The notes under the pieces are model-generated. The model worked only from the letters and a program-made list of their open reading frames with translations. It was not told the origin of the DNA and searched no databases. The position numbers and the translations under genes are program-made. This document shows positions 23,383 through 31,994 of a DNA stretch of 64,000 bases, piece after piece (positions within the stretch are counted from its first letter, which is position 1; each line of letters starts with the position of its first letter). Origin of the DNA: Microbacterium sp. 3J1 (GTDB taxonomy: Bacteria; Actinomycetota; Actinomycetes; Actinomycetales; Microbacteriaceae); assembly GCF_001049495.1 (NCBI RefSeq), contig NZ_CDWI01000007.1, positions 248,001 to 312,000 on the forward strand, written 5' to 3'.

Positions 23383-26148
23383 ATGAGCTTCATGCCAACC
23401 CCCCACCAGTTCTTCGGGCGCACCGATGACGTCAGGTGGATCGCCGAGAAGATTCGCGCTGCAGCCGACGGCCGCGGCGGCGTGGGCGCGATCTACGGCG
23501 ATGCCGGCATGGGCAAGACGGCTCTCGTCGAGGCGACGCTCTCTCACCATCCCGAGATACGGATCATCCGTCTGACCGGTGTGGAGATGGAAGCGGACCT
23601 GCCGTTCGGATTCCTGCAGCGGCTCGTCATCGCTCACCGCCCCTATGCCGAGTCGCTGCCGCCCTCCCAGCGCGATGCGCTCCTCATCGCGACCGGCCTG
23701 TCAGAGGGCGACCCGTCCGACAGGTCGGTCGTCGGTCTCGCACTGCTCACGTTCCTGTTCTTTCTGACTGAGGACGTGCCCGTCGCCTGCGTGATCGACG
23801 ATGCGCAGTGGATAGACGCCGAGTCGCTGGGTGCGCTCGCGTTCGTGGGCCGCCGTCTCCTGGCCGAGAGGCTCCTCCTGATCTTCGTGGCGAGGAGCGA
23901 GATACCGGAGCTCGCCGGCTTCCCGGTCCTGCACCTCACCGGCTTGGACCCGGATTCGTCGGCGCGTCTCCTCACCGCGGCCTCCGCCGCACCCACCGAT
24001 CCCTGGGTGACGACCAGGATCGTGGAGGCGACGGGCGGAAATCCGTTGGCCCTCACGGATCTCGGCGCCGAGCTCACGACTCGAGAACTGCGTGGGGAGG
24101 CGCTTCTGCCTCAACCCATGCCGCTGGGGAAGCACCTGGAAGCTCACTACGCCGACCAGGCACGACGGCTGCCTCAGGATTCGCAGATGTGGCTGGTGAT
24201 CGCGGCGGCCGAACCGGACGGGCAGGTCCACACCATCGGGGCTGCCGCGCGAGCGCTCGGACTGCGCACCGATGCGTCCTGGGCCGCCGAGGAGAACGAC
24301 CTGGTCAGGATCGCCGGCGACCGGGTGGCGTTCCGGCATCCGCTCATCCGCTCCGCCGTCTACAACGGCGCCTCCAGTCACGACGTTCGGACCGCTCACG
24401 AGAAACTCGCCTGGATCGCACGGGAGCGCCACGATCTGGACCGATGGGCCACACATCTCTCCATCTCGACGGTCGGACCCGATGATCGGGTGGCCGACGA
24501 ACTCGAGCTCGCGGCCGAACGCGCGGAGCGACGCGGGGGCCACGACAGCAGAACCAGCTTCCTCATCAGAGCAGCGGCGCTGAGCGAGGACATCGAGACG
24601 CGTCATCGTCGAACCCTCGCCGCAGGAGAGGCGGCCATCGCCGCAGGCGCAGGCGCCCAGGCCGCCTCGCTGTTAAAGCTGGTGCGCCCGGATCTCCTGG
24701 ACGACGCGGACAGAGGCCGGCTCGAGGTGTGCAAGAGCGACCTCTCGGTGCTGACTCCGACGGGTGACACCACTTTCGCGACTCGCGCGCGGAGACTTCT
24801 GGACGCTGCCCGACTGTCCCGGAGCGCCAGTTCCACAAAGGCGAAGGAGGCCCTCCTCTACGCGTTCTGGGCCCTGGTTCAGGCGGATGCTCTCGTCACC
24901 GGCACGAGCTCTCGGGAGATCGCCGAAGAAGCGCGCAGTCTCGTGCGCCAGCATCCCGCAGACGACCTGATCACGAGAAGTCTCGACGCGACCAGCACCC
25001 TCATCCTCGACGGCCCGGTCGCTGCCGCCGCCCTCGTGCGTGACGTCGTCGCCCTGTCCCTCGACCCGACGACGCCTGACGACGATGTGCTGAAGGCCTA
25101 CATCTGCGTCGCATACCCCGCACGCCTGCTTCACGATGCCCCGGGCAGCATGGCGGTCCTGAATCGCGCGGAGATCGCTGCGAGGACGCAGGGTGCGATC
25201 TGGATCCTCTGTCGAGTGCTCGTCACTCAAGCGAACTTCCAGTCTCGAACGGGTCAGCTCAGCGCCGGCAAGAGGTGCATGGAAGAAGCCCGCGATCTCA
25301 TCGGCTTCATCGGGACCAAGGACCCGTTCGCACGCATCATCACGACGATCCCGACCGTTCGGGTGTGGTGGCCTGAGGAGGCCCTCTCGGCCGGCGAGGC
25401 CCAGGAGATCCGCGAGGACGCGAGACGGCTCGGTTACGGGCTGCGTGTCGCCACGAGCGACATCGCAGACATGCTCATCAGCATCGCGGAGAGCCGCTAC
25501 GCGGACGCGTGGCGCGCGGGCGTCTCCATCGCCGTCGACGATTGGTTCCACGCCGGAACCCAGTTCCTGCCCGACATCATCGAGGCGGCAGCCCGCAGCG
25601 GTCACCTCGCTGAAGGCCGGCACCTCCTTCGACGATTCGAGGCCGCGTCTGACGGCACAGCGAACGCGTGGCGCAGCGGGCTCGCCATGCGGTGCCGGGC
25701 GCTGCTTGCAGACGATGACGACGCAGGCGCCATCTTCGCACGATCGGTGGCACTGCTCGACGAGGCGGGCGTCGCCGTGGACAAGGCCCGAACCCAGCAG
25801 CTGTACGGCGAATGGCTGAGGCGAAGGAGGAGGAGGGCCGCGGCTGTCGACCAGCTGCAGGCTGCGCATTCCTACTTCTCATCCGTCGACGCGGTCCGGT
25901 GGACCGCCCGGGCTCAGCGCGAGTTGGCAGCAGCGGGCACGGCAGCGGAGGCAGCTCCTCGGAGGATGTTCGATTTCACTCCGCAGGAGCTCGCGGTAGC
26001 GGTGCTGGCCGCCCAGGGAACGACGAACTCCGACATCGCGGCGCAGCTGTTCATCAGTCCCAGCACCGTCGACTATCACCTGCGAAAAGTCTTCCGGAAA
26101 CTGGGGGTGACGTCGAGGCGACAGCTCGACCCGCGCCTGCTCGAATAG
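23383..26148 (+). CDS. LuxR-family ATP-binding regulator (LAL/MalT-like, 921 aa)
   Basis: The start at 23383 follows AGGAG by five nt. Residues 11-270 are an AAA-type ATPase: Walker A GDAGMGKT (39-46) and Walker [13 protein letters not shown] (about 134-145). A long alpha-helical TPR-like region follows (residues 300-850). The last 60 residues are a LuxR-type HTH (LTP-like [20 protein letters not shown], then [20 protein letters not shown]). This is the LAL architecture: an inducer- and ATP-dependent activator. It lies between the divergent hydrolase cluster and a co-directional aldehyde dehydrogenase 33 nt downstream, both plausible targets. Confidence 0.92.
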   Translation: MSFMPTPHQFFGRTDDVRWIAEKIRAAADGRGGVGAIYGDAGMGKTALVEATLSHHPEIRIIRLTGVEMEADLPFGFLQRLVIAHRPYAESLPPSQRDALLIATGLSEGDPSDRSVVGLALLTFLFFLTEDVPVACVIDDAQWIDAESLGALAFVGRRLLAERLLLIFVARSEIPELAGFPVLHLTGLDPDSSARLLTAASAAPTDPWVTTRIVEATGGNPLALTDLGAELTTRELRGEALLPQPMPLGKHLEAHYADQARRLPQDSQMWLVIAAAEPDGQVHTIGAAARALGLRTDASWAAEENDLVRIAGDRVAFRHPLIRSAVYNGASSHDVRTAHEKLAWIARERHDLDRWATHLSISTVGPDDRVADELELAAERAERRGGHDSRTSFLIRAAALSEDIETRHRRTLAAGEAAIAAGAGAQAASLLKLVRPDLLDDADRGRLEVCKSDLSVLTPTGDTTFATRARRLLDAARLSRSASSTKAKEALLYAFWALVQADALVTGTSSREIAEEARSLVRQHPADDLITRSLDATSTLILDGPVAAAALVRDVVALSLDPTTPDDDVLKAYICVAYPARLLHDAPGSMAVLNRAEIAARTQGAIWILCRVLVTQANFQSRTGQLSAGKRCMEEARDLIGFIGTKDPFARIITTIPTVRVWWPEEALSAGEAQEIREDARRLGYGLRVATSDIADMLISIAESRYADAWRAGVSIAVDDWFHAGTQFLPDIIEAAARSGHLAEGRHLLRRFEAASDGTANAWRSGLAMRCRALLADDDDAGAIFARSVALLDEAGVAVDKARTQQLYGEWLRRRRRRAAAVDQLQAAHSYFSSVDAVRWTARAQRELAAAGTAAEAAPRRMFDFTPQELAVAVLAAQGTTNSDIAAQLFISPSTVDYHLRKVFRKLGVTSRRQLDPRLLE

Positions 26149-26181
26149 CACCCCGCCCGCCCCCCGAACCATCGAGGAATC

Positions 26182-27576
26182 ATGCCTTACACGAGCACCA
26201 ACCCGTATACGAACGACGTTCTCGCGCGCTTCCCCGACGCAACCGATTCCGAGGTGGATCAGGTACTCGACGTGGCGCACGGCGCGTTTCTGGAGTGGCG
26301 GGAGACGCCGATGGCAGAGCGGTGCGCGATACTCAAGCGCGCCTCCGACCTGATGACGGCGCGCCGTCGAGAGTTGGCCGAATTGTCCACCCTGGAGATC
26401 GGCCGGATCCTTCCCGAGTCGCTGTACGAGGTGGACCTCACGGCGTCGATACTCGACTACTACGCGCACGACGCCGAGCGGATCCTGCAGCCCGAACGAG
26501 TGACCTCCGTCGCCGGAGACGCCATCGTCGTCTATCAGCCGACCGGGATCATCTACGCTATCGAACCCTTCAACGGCCCGTTCTATCAGGCCATCCGCCC
26601 GGCGGCACCGCAGCTGGCACTCGGGAACGTCGTGATCGTGAAGCAGGCATCCATCCTGCCGCAGTGCGCACAGGCACTGGAAGATCTTCTGCACGAAGCC
26701 GGCGTCCCCGAAGGCGTCTTCACCAACGTCTACGCGACCCACGCTCAGTCGGAACGGATCATCGCGGACGAGCGGGTTCGCGGTGTGACCCTCACCGGAA
26801 GCGAGGCGGCGGGCATGATCGTCGCAGCTCAGGCCGGCGCAGCCCTGAAGAAGAGCGTGCTGGAGCTGGGCGGCTCCGATGCGATGCTCGTCCTCGAAGA
26901 CGCCGACCTCGACCTCGCAGTGACGTGCGCCGTCTCGGCGCGCATGGCCCAGAGCGGACAGATCTGCGTCGCCTCCAAGCGCATCATCGTCGTCGGCTCC
27001 CGCTATGCGGAGTTCCTCGGGGCGTATCAGGCGGCGTTGGCCGGGTTGCGCGGCGGCGACCCTCTCGACGAGAGCACCACCCTCGGCCCGCTCTCCTCGC
27101 AAGGGGCGGCCGACAAGGTCACGTCGCAGATCCGCCTCGCCGTGGAACACGGAGCGCGCGCCGTCGAAGTGGGTGAGAAGGTTCCGAGCCGCGGCGCGTT
27201 CGTGCAGCCGACGATCCTGCTGGATGTGACCGCCGACAACCCGGTCTTCCGGCAGGAGATCTTCGGACCTGTACCGATGGTGTTCCGCGTCGAGGACGAA
27301 GAAGCGGCCGTAGCCCTCGCGAACGACACACCGTTCGGTCTGGCAGGCTCCGTCTACTCCCGAGACGCGGCACATGCCGCCGACGTCGCGAGACGAATCG
27401 ACACCGGCATGGTGTGGATCAACAGTCCCGCCGGAACCGTAGCCGACCTCCCTTTCGGCGGCGTGAAGCGCTCGGGGTACGGCTACGAACTCGGAGAGGC
27501 GGGGATCAAGGAGTTCGCGAACCGCAAGCTCATCGTGACCGCTGCGCCGGCTTCCCCACCGACTCCCGCCGAGTGA
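26182..27576 (+). CDS. Aldehyde dehydrogenase, succinate-semialdehyde dehydrogenase-like
   Basis: 464 residues. GAGGA precedes the ATG. NAD(P)-dependent oxidation of an aldehyde to an acid is indicated by the catalytic pair Glu228 (in LELGGSD) and Cys262 (in SGQICVASKR), with Asn131 in PFNGPF. Best read as a Sad/GabD-type enzyme, but the cofactor and aldehyde cannot be assigned. It follows the LAL regulator by 33 nt and is likely co-transcribed with it. Its 3' end overlaps the convergent LacI gene by 47 nt. Confidence 0.9.
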   Translation: MPYTSTNPYTNDVLARFPDATDSEVDQVLDVAHGAFLEWRETPMAERCAILKRASDLMTARRRELAELSTLEIGRILPESLYEVDLTASILDYYAHDAERILQPERVTSVAGDAIVVYQPTGIIYAIEPFNGPFYQAIRPAAPQLALGNVVIVKQASILPQCAQALEDLLHEAGVPEGVFTNVYATHAQSERIIADERVRGVTLTGSEAAGMIVAAQAGAALKKSVLELGGSDAMLVLEDADLDLAVTCAVSARMAQSGQICVASKRIIVVGSRYAEFLGAYQAALAGLRGGDPLDESTTLGPLSSQGAADKVTSQIRLAVEHGARAVEVGEKVPSRGAFVQPTILLDVTADNPVFRQEIFGPVPMVFRVEDEEAAVALANDTPFGLAGSVYSRDAAHAADVARRIDTGMVWINSPAGTVADLPFGGVKRSGYGYELGEAGIKEFANRKLIVTAAPASPPTPAE

Positions 27577-28561
27577 GCGGCATGGTCACGAGCGCATCCT
27601 TGAGCCGCCGGTCGCCGAGGATCATGTCGACGGCGATCTCCGCCATCTCCTGGTACGGCAGTCGCGACGTCGTGAGCCCCGGTCGCAGGTAGCCGGCGAG
27701 CTCCTCGTCGTCGAAGGAGATCACCGAGATCTCGTCGGGCACGCGCACGCCGCGCTCCGCGAGCGCCTGATACACGCCGAAGGCGACGTTGTCGTTTCCG
27801 GCGACGACGGCCGTGATCTCCGGATGCTCGCGACGGAGGCGCTCGACCTCGTCGTACCCGACGGCGGGCGACCAGGCCGGCACCTCCCGCCAGAGCGGCT
27901 CGACGCCGGCTGCAGCGAACCCCTCGCGGAGTCCGTCGAATCTGGCCCCGATCGTGACGCTCTGGCGGGGATCCGACGCGATCTCCTGCAGCGTTCCGAT
28001 GACTCCGATGCTGCGGTGCCCCGCATCGATGATCGTCTGCGCCACGGTCCGGCCGGCCTGGTGCTCGTCGGGGAGGATGCTCGGCAGCCCCGTCGTCGTG
28101 CGGCCGTTGACGATGACGGCCGGCAGCCCGTCGGGCAGCGCGGGCGCATCGACGAGGCGGGCGCCCATGAGGCCGATGACGATGCCGTCGACCCGGCGAT
28201 CCAGCATCTGCTCGATCGCGAGCCGCAGATCCGCCACATCGCTGCCCGTCTCCGCCATGAGCACCGTGTGATCCCAGCGCTTGGCGCCGGCCAGCACACC
28301 GCGCGTCATCGCCGAGGCGTAGCGGGTGATCGTCACCTCGTTCGAGATGAAGCCGATGGAGCGGGTCTTGCCCAGACGCAGGCTCTGGGCGGCCGGATTG
28401 GGCTTGTATCCGAGTTCCGCGGCCGCGACGCGGATGCGCTCAGCCGCCTCCTGCGAGAGGCGGGAGCCCGGCCGATCGTTGAGGATCAGGCTCACGGCCG
28501 TCTTGGACATGCCCGACAGCTCGGCGACGTCCGCAAGGGTGGGCCGTTTCGGGATCGACAT
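27530..28561 (-). CDS. LacI-family transcriptional regulator of the fructan/sucrose operon
   Basis: 343 residues from the ATG at 28561. The HTH is classic LacI: TLADVAELSGMSKTAVSLIL followed by the hinge helix near NPAAQSLRLGKTRS. The C-terminal periplasmic-binding-protein-like sensor contains IGVIGTLQEIASDPRQ and VISFDDEELAGYLRPGLTT. It sits divergent to an ABC/GH32/fructokinase operon with two palindromic operators in between, so repression relieved by a sucrose- or fructose-type inducer is likely. The 3' end runs 47 nt into the convergent aldehyde dehydrogenase gene. Confidence 0.92.
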   Translation of the reverse strand: MSIPKRPTLADVAELSGMSKTAVSLILNDRPGSRLSQEAAERIRVAAAELGYKPNPAAQSLRLGKTRSIGFISNEVTITRYASAMTRGVLAGAKRWDHTVLMAETGSDVADLRLAIEQMLDRRVDGIVIGLMGARLVDAPALPDGLPAVIVNGRTTTGLPSILPDEHQAGRTVAQTIIDAGHRSIGVIGTLQEIASDPRQSVTIGARFDGLREGFAAAGVEPLWREVPAWSPAVGYDEVERLRREHPEITAVVAGNDNVAFGVYQALAERGVRVPDEISVISFDDEELAGYLRPGLTTSRLPYQEMAEIAVDMILGDRRLKDALVTMPLTRRESVGKPAQRSR

Positions 28562-28630
28562 GGGTTCTCTTCTCGGACAGCGACAGGTGCCTCCATCATG
28601 ACCCACCATCCGCGCCGACGTCGGGAGCCA

Positions 28631-28648
28631 TGCTGAATTGTTTCAGCA
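28631..28648. promoter_or_regulatory. LacI operator O1
   Basis: Perfect 7-bp inverted repeat TGCTGAA (28631-28637) and TTCAGCA (28642-28648), 4-nt spacer TTGT. Lies immediately upstream of the -35 box of the operon. Confidence 0.8.
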
Positions 28649-28654
28649 AAGTCC

Positions 28655-28683
28655 TTGGCGGCGACCGCGCGCCGTGCTATCGT
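28655..28683 (+). promoter_or_regulatory. Promoter of the fructan/sucrose operon
   Basis: TTGGCG (28655-28660), 17-nt spacer, TATCGT (28678-28683). Start of transcription expected near 28690, inside the second operator. The ribosome site AAGGAG (28711-28716) precedes the first gene. Confidence 0.65.
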
Positions 28684-28685
28684 CG

Positions 28686-28701
28686 GCTAAATCCATTCAG
28701 C
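28686..28701. promoter_or_regulatory. LacI operator O2
   Basis: GCTAAAT (28686-28692) and ATTCAGC (28695-28701), 6 of 7 positions symmetric, same half-site sequence as O1. Its position over the transcription start would block initiation. Confidence 0.65.
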
Positions 28702-28723
28702 ACCCTCCTCAAGGAGCCCTTCG

Positions 28724-30010
28724 ATGAAGAAGACCACCCTCACACTCGCTGTCAGCGCCGTGACCGCGATCGCGCTCGTCAGTCTCGCCGGATGCTCCCG
28801 CGGGAGCAGCTCGGCGGCAGGAGCCGACGGCGAGATCACGCTCTGGACGCACAACGCCGGCAACGAAGACGAACTGGCCTCGATCGAGGCCATCGTCGAC
28901 GACTTCAACGCCAGTCAGAAGGAGTACACGGTGAAGGTGCAGGCCTTCCCGCAGGAGTCCTACAACCAGTCGGTGACTGCGGCCGCGGCATCCGGCAAGC
29001 TCCCCTGCATCCTGGACATCGACGGACCGAACGTCCCCAACTGGGCATGGGCCGGCTATCTCGCCCCGCTCACCGACCTCTCCGATCGCCTCGGCGAGTT
29101 CCTCCCGTCGACCGTCGGGATGTACGAGGACGAGCCGTACTCGTACGGCTACTACGACGTCGCCCTCACGATGGTGACCCTCAAGAGCACCCTCGACGCA
29201 CACGGCATCCGAGTGCCCACCGTCGAATCGCCCTGGACCGCCGACGAGTTCGACTCCGCCCTCGCCACCCTCACGGCGTCCGGCGAGTTCGACTACGCCG
29301 CGGACTTCGCCACCGCCTCGACCGGCGAGTGGTATCCGTACGCGTACTCGCCGCTGCTGCAGAGCTTCGGCGGCGACCTGATCGAGCGCGAGTCGTACGA
29401 GACGGCCGACGGGGTCCTCAACGGTCCCGAGGCCGTCGAATGGGCCACCTGGTTCCGCAGCCTCGTCACCGAGGGGCACATCGCCGGCAAGTCGGGCACC
29501 GACCAGACCGCGGACTTCATCAACGGCAAGACCGGCATCATGTACGCCGGCAGCTGGGCGGCGGCGCCGGTGCGCGAAGCCTTCGGGGAGGACGCCCTCT
29601 TCCTTCCCGCCGTCGACTTCGGCGACGGACCCAAGATCGGCGGCGGCTCGTGGCAGTGGGGCATGTCGGCCACGTGCGGCGAATCGGACGGCGCGCAGGC
29701 GTACCTGGAGTTCGCGGCTCAGGACGAGTACGTGGCAGCGGTCTCCGAGGCGACCCGCAACATCCCCGCGACGGATGCCGCCGCCGCGATGGTCCCGGGC
29801 TACGAGCAGGGCGGCGAGAACGACATCTTCCGCCAGTTCGCGAAGACCTTCGCCGTGGTCCGCCCTGAGACGCCGGGATACCCGTTCATCTCGTCGACCT
29901 TCGAAGAGGCGACGCAGAACATCCTCAACGGCGCCGACCCCCAGCAGGCGCTCGATCAGGCCGTCAAGGACATCGACGCCAACCAGAAGCAGAACGACTA
30001 CAACGGCTGA
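28724..30010 (+). CDS. ABC transporter sugar-binding lipoprotein
   Basis: 428 residues. Lipoprotein signal peptide with lipobox LVSLAGC (Cys24). The mature part is a bacterial type-1 solute-binding protein: GEITLWTHNAGNEDEL at the N-terminus, then GKTGIMYAGSWAAAPVREAF and the C-terminal GADPQQALDQAVKDI helix typical of MalE/UgpB-like proteins. First gene of a five-gene operon with two permeases, a GH32 enzyme and a PfkB kinase, which points to short fructans or sucrose as ligand. A stem-loop after the stop may keep the binding protein in excess over the permeases. Confidence 0.92.
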   Translation: MKKTTLTLAVSAVTAIALVSLAGCSRGSSSAAGADGEITLWTHNAGNEDELASIEAIVDDFNASQKEYTVKVQAFPQESYNQSVTAAAASGKLPCILDIDGPNVPNWAWAGYLAPLTDLSDRLGEFLPSTVGMYEDEPYSYGYYDVALTMVTLKSTLDAHGIRVPTVESPWTADEFDSALATLTASGEFDYAADFATASTGEWYPYAYSPLLQSFGGDLIERESYETADGVLNGPEAVEWATWFRSLVTEGHIAGKSGTDQTADFINGKTGIMYAGSWAAAPVREAFGEDALFLPAVDFGDGPKIGGGSWQWGMSATCGESDGAQAYLEFAAQDEYVAAVSEATRNIPATDAAAAMVPGYEQGGENDIFRQFAKTFAVVRPETPGYPFISSTFEEATQNILNGADPQQALDQAVKDIDANQKQNDYNG

Positions 30011-30024
30011 CAGCCCACGTCGTC

Positions 30025-30050
30025 GGGGCGGCCGCTCGATCGGCCGCCCC
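30025..30050 (+). terminator. Stem-loop between binding protein and permease genes (attenuator/mRNA stabiliser)
   Basis: Perfect 10-bp stem GGGGCGGCCG (30025-30034) and CGGCCGCCCC (30041-30050), 6-nt loop, inside the operon. Typical of partial termination or 3' stabilisation of binding-protein mRNA. Confidence 0.75.
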
Positions 30051-30072
30051 TCGAACAACCGAGGAGGACAGG

Positions 30073-31053
30073 GTGAGCATCGACAGCCACCGCACGGAGA
30101 TCGCCCCGACGCGATCCTCCGGGAGACACAGAAGCGACGAGGCGCAGGCGCACGGCCTGCAGGGGAAGAGGAAGGAGAAGGCATCCGCGATCGCGATGTT
30201 CCTGCCCGCGGGAGTCCTCATCCTCACGTTCCTCATCATCCCGATCCTGCTCACGCTGATCCTCGCGTTCACGAACACGCGACTGATCTCTCCCGAGCCC
30301 GGCCGGTTCGTGGGACTCGAGAACTTCGAGACCCTCTTCAGCAACGACACCTTCTGGGCGTCGCTGCGCAACACGATCGTGTTCACCGTCGTGATCGTGC
30401 CCGTGCAGTCCGCTATCGCGCTGGGCATGGCGCTGCTTGTCAACACGCGCACGCGCGGCACGACGTTCTTCCGCACCGTGTACTTCCTGCCCGTCGTGAC
30501 CTCCATCGTCGTCGTGTCGATGCTGTGGATGTTCATGTACCAGAAGGACGGGCTCATCAACATGCTGCTCGCCAGGGTCGGCATCCAGGGACCCGATTGG
30601 CTGGCCGACCCGCAGTGGTCCCTGTTCGCCATCATCGTGATGTCGATCTGGCAGGCCATGGGCTTCCACATGATCATCTGGCTGTCCGGGCTGCAGACCA
30701 TCCCGGGCGAGCTCTACGAGGCCGCCGCTCTCGACGGCGCCAGTCGCTGGCAGCAGTTCGCGAACGTCACCTGGCCGGGACTCCGTCCCACCGCGATCTT
30801 CATCCTCATCACGATCACCATCGCCGCGTTCGGTCTCTTCTCGCAGGTCAACATCATGACGCAGGGTGGGCCGCTCGACTCCACCACGACCCTCGTCTTC
30901 ATGGCGGTGCGGACCGGCTTCGAACGACAGCAGACCGGCTATGCGGCCGCGATCTCGCTCGTGTTCTTCGTCCTCGTGCTCATCGTCACCCTCATCCAGA
31001 CCTTCCTCACCAGGGATCGATCCGAGAAGCAGAAGAAGGGGGTCCGTTCATGA
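30073..31053 (+). CDS. ABC transporter permease, MalF/UgpA-like
   Basis: 326 residues, GTG start after GAGGAGG. Six transmembrane helices after a charged 40-residue N-terminus. The EAA loop for ATPase docking is ELYEAAALDGASRWQQFANVTWPGL (given as family signature EAAALDGA at about residues 215-222). It forms the membrane channel with the next permease. Stop and following ATG overlap (ATGA), so translation is coupled. No ATPase gene is in the operon; a shared MsiK/UgpC-type ATPase elsewhere is presumed. Confidence 0.93.
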   Translation: MSIDSHRTEIAPTRSSGRHRSDEAQAHGLQGKRKEKASAIAMFLPAGVLILTFLIIPILLTLILAFTNTRLISPEPGRFVGLENFETLFSNDTFWASLRNTIVFTVVIVPVQSAIALGMALLVNTRTRGTTFFRTVYFLPVVTSIVVVSMLWMFMYQKDGLINMLLARVGIQGPDWLADPQWSLFAIIVMSIWQAMGFHMIIWLSGLQTIPGELYEAAALDGASRWQQFANVTWPGLRPTAIFILITITIAAFGLFSQVNIMTQGGPLDSTTTLVFMAVRTGFERQQTGYAAAISLVFFVLVLIVTLIQTFLTRDRSEKQKKGVRS

Positions 31054-31994
31054 CCGCCGTCCACTCCGTCCGCACGGCCGAGCCGCAGGTCTCGACGGAG
31101 ACCGCCGCCCTCGCGCTCGCCCCCTCGGCGCCGCCCCGCCGCGGGTGGCGCACCGCGCTCGTCCTCGCCTTCAAGATCCTCCTCGCGCTCGTCTTCGGGC
31201 TGCCGCTCGTCTTCATGATCGTGTCGAGCTTCAAACCGGACCTGCAGATCTTCGCCGATCTCGGCGGGGTGCTCGCCTTCCTCCCGGTGGGCGACCTGAC
31301 TCTCGACAACTACCTCGGCGTCTTCGACCGCGTGCCGTTCCTGCAGTTCCTCGCCAACTCGGTGCTCATCTCCGCGCTGACCGTGGTGCTCGGGCTGCTC
31401 GTGAACTCGATGGCCGCGTTCGCGATGTCCCGGATGCGGATGCCGGGGCGCAGGATCGCGCTCGGGGTGATCCTCGCCACGCTGATCGTGCCGTTCGAGG
31501 TGATGGCCCTCCCGATGCTGTGGTGGGTGAACCAGCTACCGTACTTCGACGGCGTGGAGTTCGCCCAGGGGTGGCTCGACACCTACGCGGTGCAGATCGT
31601 GCCGTTCATCGCGAACGCCTTCTCGATTTTCCTCTTCTACCAGTACTTCGAGTCGATCCCGCGTGAGCTCGACGAGGCGGCGCGCGTCGACGGTGCGGGC
31701 TGGTTCCGCATCTACCGCACGATCGTCATGCCGCTCGCGGGCCCCGCCGTCGCGACGGCGGCCATCCTGACGTTCCTCCCGGCGTGGAACCAGTACCTGT
31801 GGCCGCTCATGGTCACGCAGAGCGAATCCGTCCGCCCCGTCATGGTGGGCATCGACTACTTCAAGCAGCTGAACGTCTCGTGGGGGCAGATCATGGCGTA
31901 CGCCTCGATCATCACCGTGCCGGTGCTGGCACTCTTCATCGCATTCCAGCGATCCTTCGTCTCATCGATCGCCTCGTCCGGAGTGAAGGGATGA
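31050..31994 (+). CDS. ABC transporter permease, MalG/UgpE-like
   Basis: 314 residues. The ATG at 31050 overlaps the previous stop by 4 nt. After a 35-residue polar N-terminus there are six membrane helices; the EAA motif is ELDEAARVDGAGWFRIYRTI. It partners the upstream permease for import of the oligosaccharide caught by the lipoprotein. The final codons overlap the GH32 start in the same ATGA fashion, a pattern repeated through the operon. Confidence 0.93.
   Translation: MTAVHSVRTAEPQVSTETAALALAPSAPPRRGWRTALVLAFKILLALVFGLPLVFMIVSSFKPDLQIFADLGGVLAFLPVGDLTLDNYLGVFDRVPFLQFLANSVLISALTVVLGLLVNSMAAFAMSRMRMPGRRIALGVILATLIVPFEVMALPMLWWVNQLPYFDGVEFAQGWLDTYAVQIVPFIANAFSIFLFYQYFESIPRELDEAARVDGAGWFRIYRTIVMPLAGPAVATAAILTFLPAWNQYLWPLMVTQSESVRPVMVGIDYFKQLNVSWGQIMAYASIITVPVLALFIAFQRSFVSSIASSGVKG

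Noticed and set aside
25879..27375. 498-codon minus-strand frame opposite the LuxR and aldehyde dehydrogenase genes
   Set aside because: No recognisable motif; lies wholly antisense to two well-supported genes.
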